NCBI RefSeq assembly: GCF_004337505.1
Contig: NZ_SJZI01000019.1
Location: 1 to 33,839 of the forward strand
Direction: 5' to 3'
DNA from: Flaviaestuariibacter flavus
GTDB taxonomy: Bacteria > Bacteroidota > Bacteroidia > Chitinophagales > Chitinophagaceae
DNA length: 33,839 nucleotides
In this document: in pieces, positions 32,680 through 33,839 of the stretch
How the letters are laid out: every line of letters starts with the position of its first letter
How positions within the stretch are numbered: the stretch's first letter is position 1
The notes under the pieces: generated by a model
What the model saw: the letters and a program-made list of their open reading frames with translations, nothing else
Told to the model about the DNA's origin: nothing
The model's database searches: none
Translations under genes and position numbers: made by a program

Positions 32680-32997
32680 GGGTGTTGTTTTATAGGTTAG
32701 TTGGAGAAAGAAGAAACAGGGCCGTGGAAACAGCCCTGGACTACTACCAAGAAAAACGAAAACAAACCAAAACTGTGAGGACCAAACCAGCCCCGCGGCG
32801 CGGGGAGATCATAGGTGCAAGATGCAGCCGGCAGAAGGGCGAAAACAATAGGAAATCCTCAGAATATTATGAGTTTTTTCCCATGGAAATGTGGGAAGAA
32901 GGTTTGAGGGAAAGAGAAAGAAGGTTTGTCACCGCAAAGAGAATAAGGAAAGAAGTTGGTACGCTAAGTTGTTATACAAAAGGTCCCACCTGCGGTG
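32680..32997. other. leader of the 1281-residue gene up to the right IS
   Basis: There is one hairpin (CAGGGCCGTGGAAACAGCCCTG, imperfect, about 32715-32738) in the leader. A-rich and purine-rich sequence continues to 32997. I saw no exact TAnnTTTG box and no gene. The IS could have displaced the original promoter region. Confidence 0.3.
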
Positions 32998-33839
32998 GAG
33001 TATGCTCAATAAAGTGTGTCAGTTTAATAATGATTAAATTGATAAACGATGGAGAAGAAACCATTTGACTTTGAAGCTTTTGTGAGGGAGGCTGGCGAGC
33101 AGCTTCGTTCAGGCAAGCCTTTAGTGGGTGCGGAAGGTGTTTTTACACCACTTTTAAAGCGCGTTATTGAAGCTTCGCTGGAAGGCGAGTTGGATGCGCA
33201 CCTGAAGGCGGGTAAAAGGGGTGGTGGCAACCGACGCAATGGCCACACACAAAAAAACATACAAAGCTCTTTGGGCGGTTTTGCTGTTTTTTCGCCCCGC
33301 GACCGCGACGCCTCCTTCGAGCCGCAGACAGTGGCCAAGCGCCAGCGGGTGATCTCCGAGGACATGGATCAGAAGATTTTAAGCCTCTATGGGATGGGGC
33401 TATCTTATTCGGACATCCAGCAGCATCTAAAAGAGATCTATGACTTTGATATCTCGGACGGAACCCTGACGGCGATTACCGACCGGATCATTCCGGCTAT
33501 CAAAGAGTGGCAAAACCGGGTACTGGAGAGCGTTTATCCCGTGGTGTGGCTCGACGCCATCCACTTCAAGGTCCGCCAGGACGGCGTGGTGAAGACCCGG
33601 GCCATCTATTCCATACTGGCCGTTTCCACGGAAGGGCAAAAGGAAGTGATCGGCATTTACTTTGGAGAAAACGAGGGAGCGGCTTTCTGGCGCTCGGTGC
33701 TCGCTGATCTCAGGCACCGGGGCGTGGAAGACATCTGCATTGCCTGCATCGATAACCTGAAGGGGTTTGCAGAAGCCATAGAAGACTTATTCCCCCAGAC
33801 CGAAGTGCAGCTGTGCCTGGTGCACCAGATGCGCAACTC
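32998..33839 (+). mobile_element. IS256-family insertion sequence, 5' part, cut by the window edge
   Basis: This is the inverted partner of 1-666. The outer end is set at 32998, where GAGTATGCTCAATAAAGTG starts. The leader differs from the left copy by one base at the equivalent of 33046-33047 (GATAAACG against GATATACG). Confidence 0.85.
33049..33839 (+). CDS. IS256-family transposase, N-terminal part (partial)
   Basis: 263 codons are present, starting MEKKPFDFEAFVREAGEQL; the protein runs off the right edge. It carries the first catalytic Asp in VVWLDAIHFKVR (about residue 170) and the second in CIACIDNLKGF (about residue 235), followed by VQLCLVHQMRN; all are standard for IS256 transposases. 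The third acidic residue would lie beyond the window. The open frame shows no damage. Confidence 0.92.
   Translation, partial: MEKKPFDFEAFVREAGEQLRSGKPLVGAEGVFTPLLKRVIEASLEGELDAHLKAGKRGGGNRRNGHTQKNIQSSLGGFAVFSPRDRDASFEPQTVAKRQRVISEDMDQKILSLYGMGLSYSDIQQHLKEIYDFDISDGTLTAITDRIIPAIKEWQNRVLESVYPVVWLDAIHFKVRQDGVVKTRAIYSILAVSTEGQKEVIGIYFGENEGAAFWRSVLADLRHRGVEDICIACIDNLKGFAEAIEDLFPQTEVQLCLVHQMRN

Overview
The window looks like a high-GC member of the Bacteroidota, most likely Chitinophagia (Chitinophagaceae) or a relative; this is inferred. Support: two very large Sec-exported surface proteins, the larger with a clear type IX secretion (T9SS) C-terminal sorting domain; -7 boxes of the Bacteroidota form TAnnTTTG at short distances from several starts; few Shine-Dalgarno sequences; and Bacteroidota-type proteins (two-domain NifU/Nfu protein, AI-2E family exporter, PcrA helicase with a C-terminal Tudor-like domain). 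No rRNA, tRNA or CRISPR array was seen.

Layout. Both ends lie in copies of one IS256-family insertion sequence, pointing outwards (bases 1-666 on the minus strand, 32998 to the end on the plus strand). From 667 to 1313 there is a gene-free stretch with a 42-bp tandem array. Then come a helical protein of unknown function (1314-2084), a small membrane protein (minus), a YqgE/AlgH protein with an altered C-terminus, an AI-2E family permease, an Nfu iron-sulfur protein (minus), an exported barrel-like protein (minus) and an alanine-rich exported disordered protein (minus). From 8131 to 9163 two inverted copies of a 134-137 bp element enclose a gene that has lost its N-terminus. Next are a 72-residue helical protein, a DUF1415 protein, another unknown helical protein preceded by a 43-bp tandem array, a REP-associated (IS200-like) transposase, the PcrA/UvrD helicase, a small membrane protein, and two giant exported proteins that fill 15.5-32.7 kb.

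How it fits together. The housekeeping genes (nfu, pcrA, yqgE-like, AI-2E, DUF1415) are mostly single transcription units with their own terminators. They are separated by an unusually rich set of structured intergenic repeats: about 205-213 bp elements with inverted arms and a central hairpin at gene 3' ends, GATC-rich hairpins, CGTTGTGCCGTCGTGC-type inverted repeats, and REP palindromes around the transposase. The giant genes are on one strand, the smaller upstream of the larger, 388 bp apart, and probably encode cell-surface or secreted adhesin-like proteins. The larger carries a super-repeat of about 470 residues.

The observations most worth follow-up are the recurrent 205-bp element that often abuts or supplies stop codons, the two 42/43-bp arrays upstream of two unrelated small-protein genes, and the super-repeat structure of the 4296-residue protein. 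Family assignments come from reading motifs; no database search was possible.
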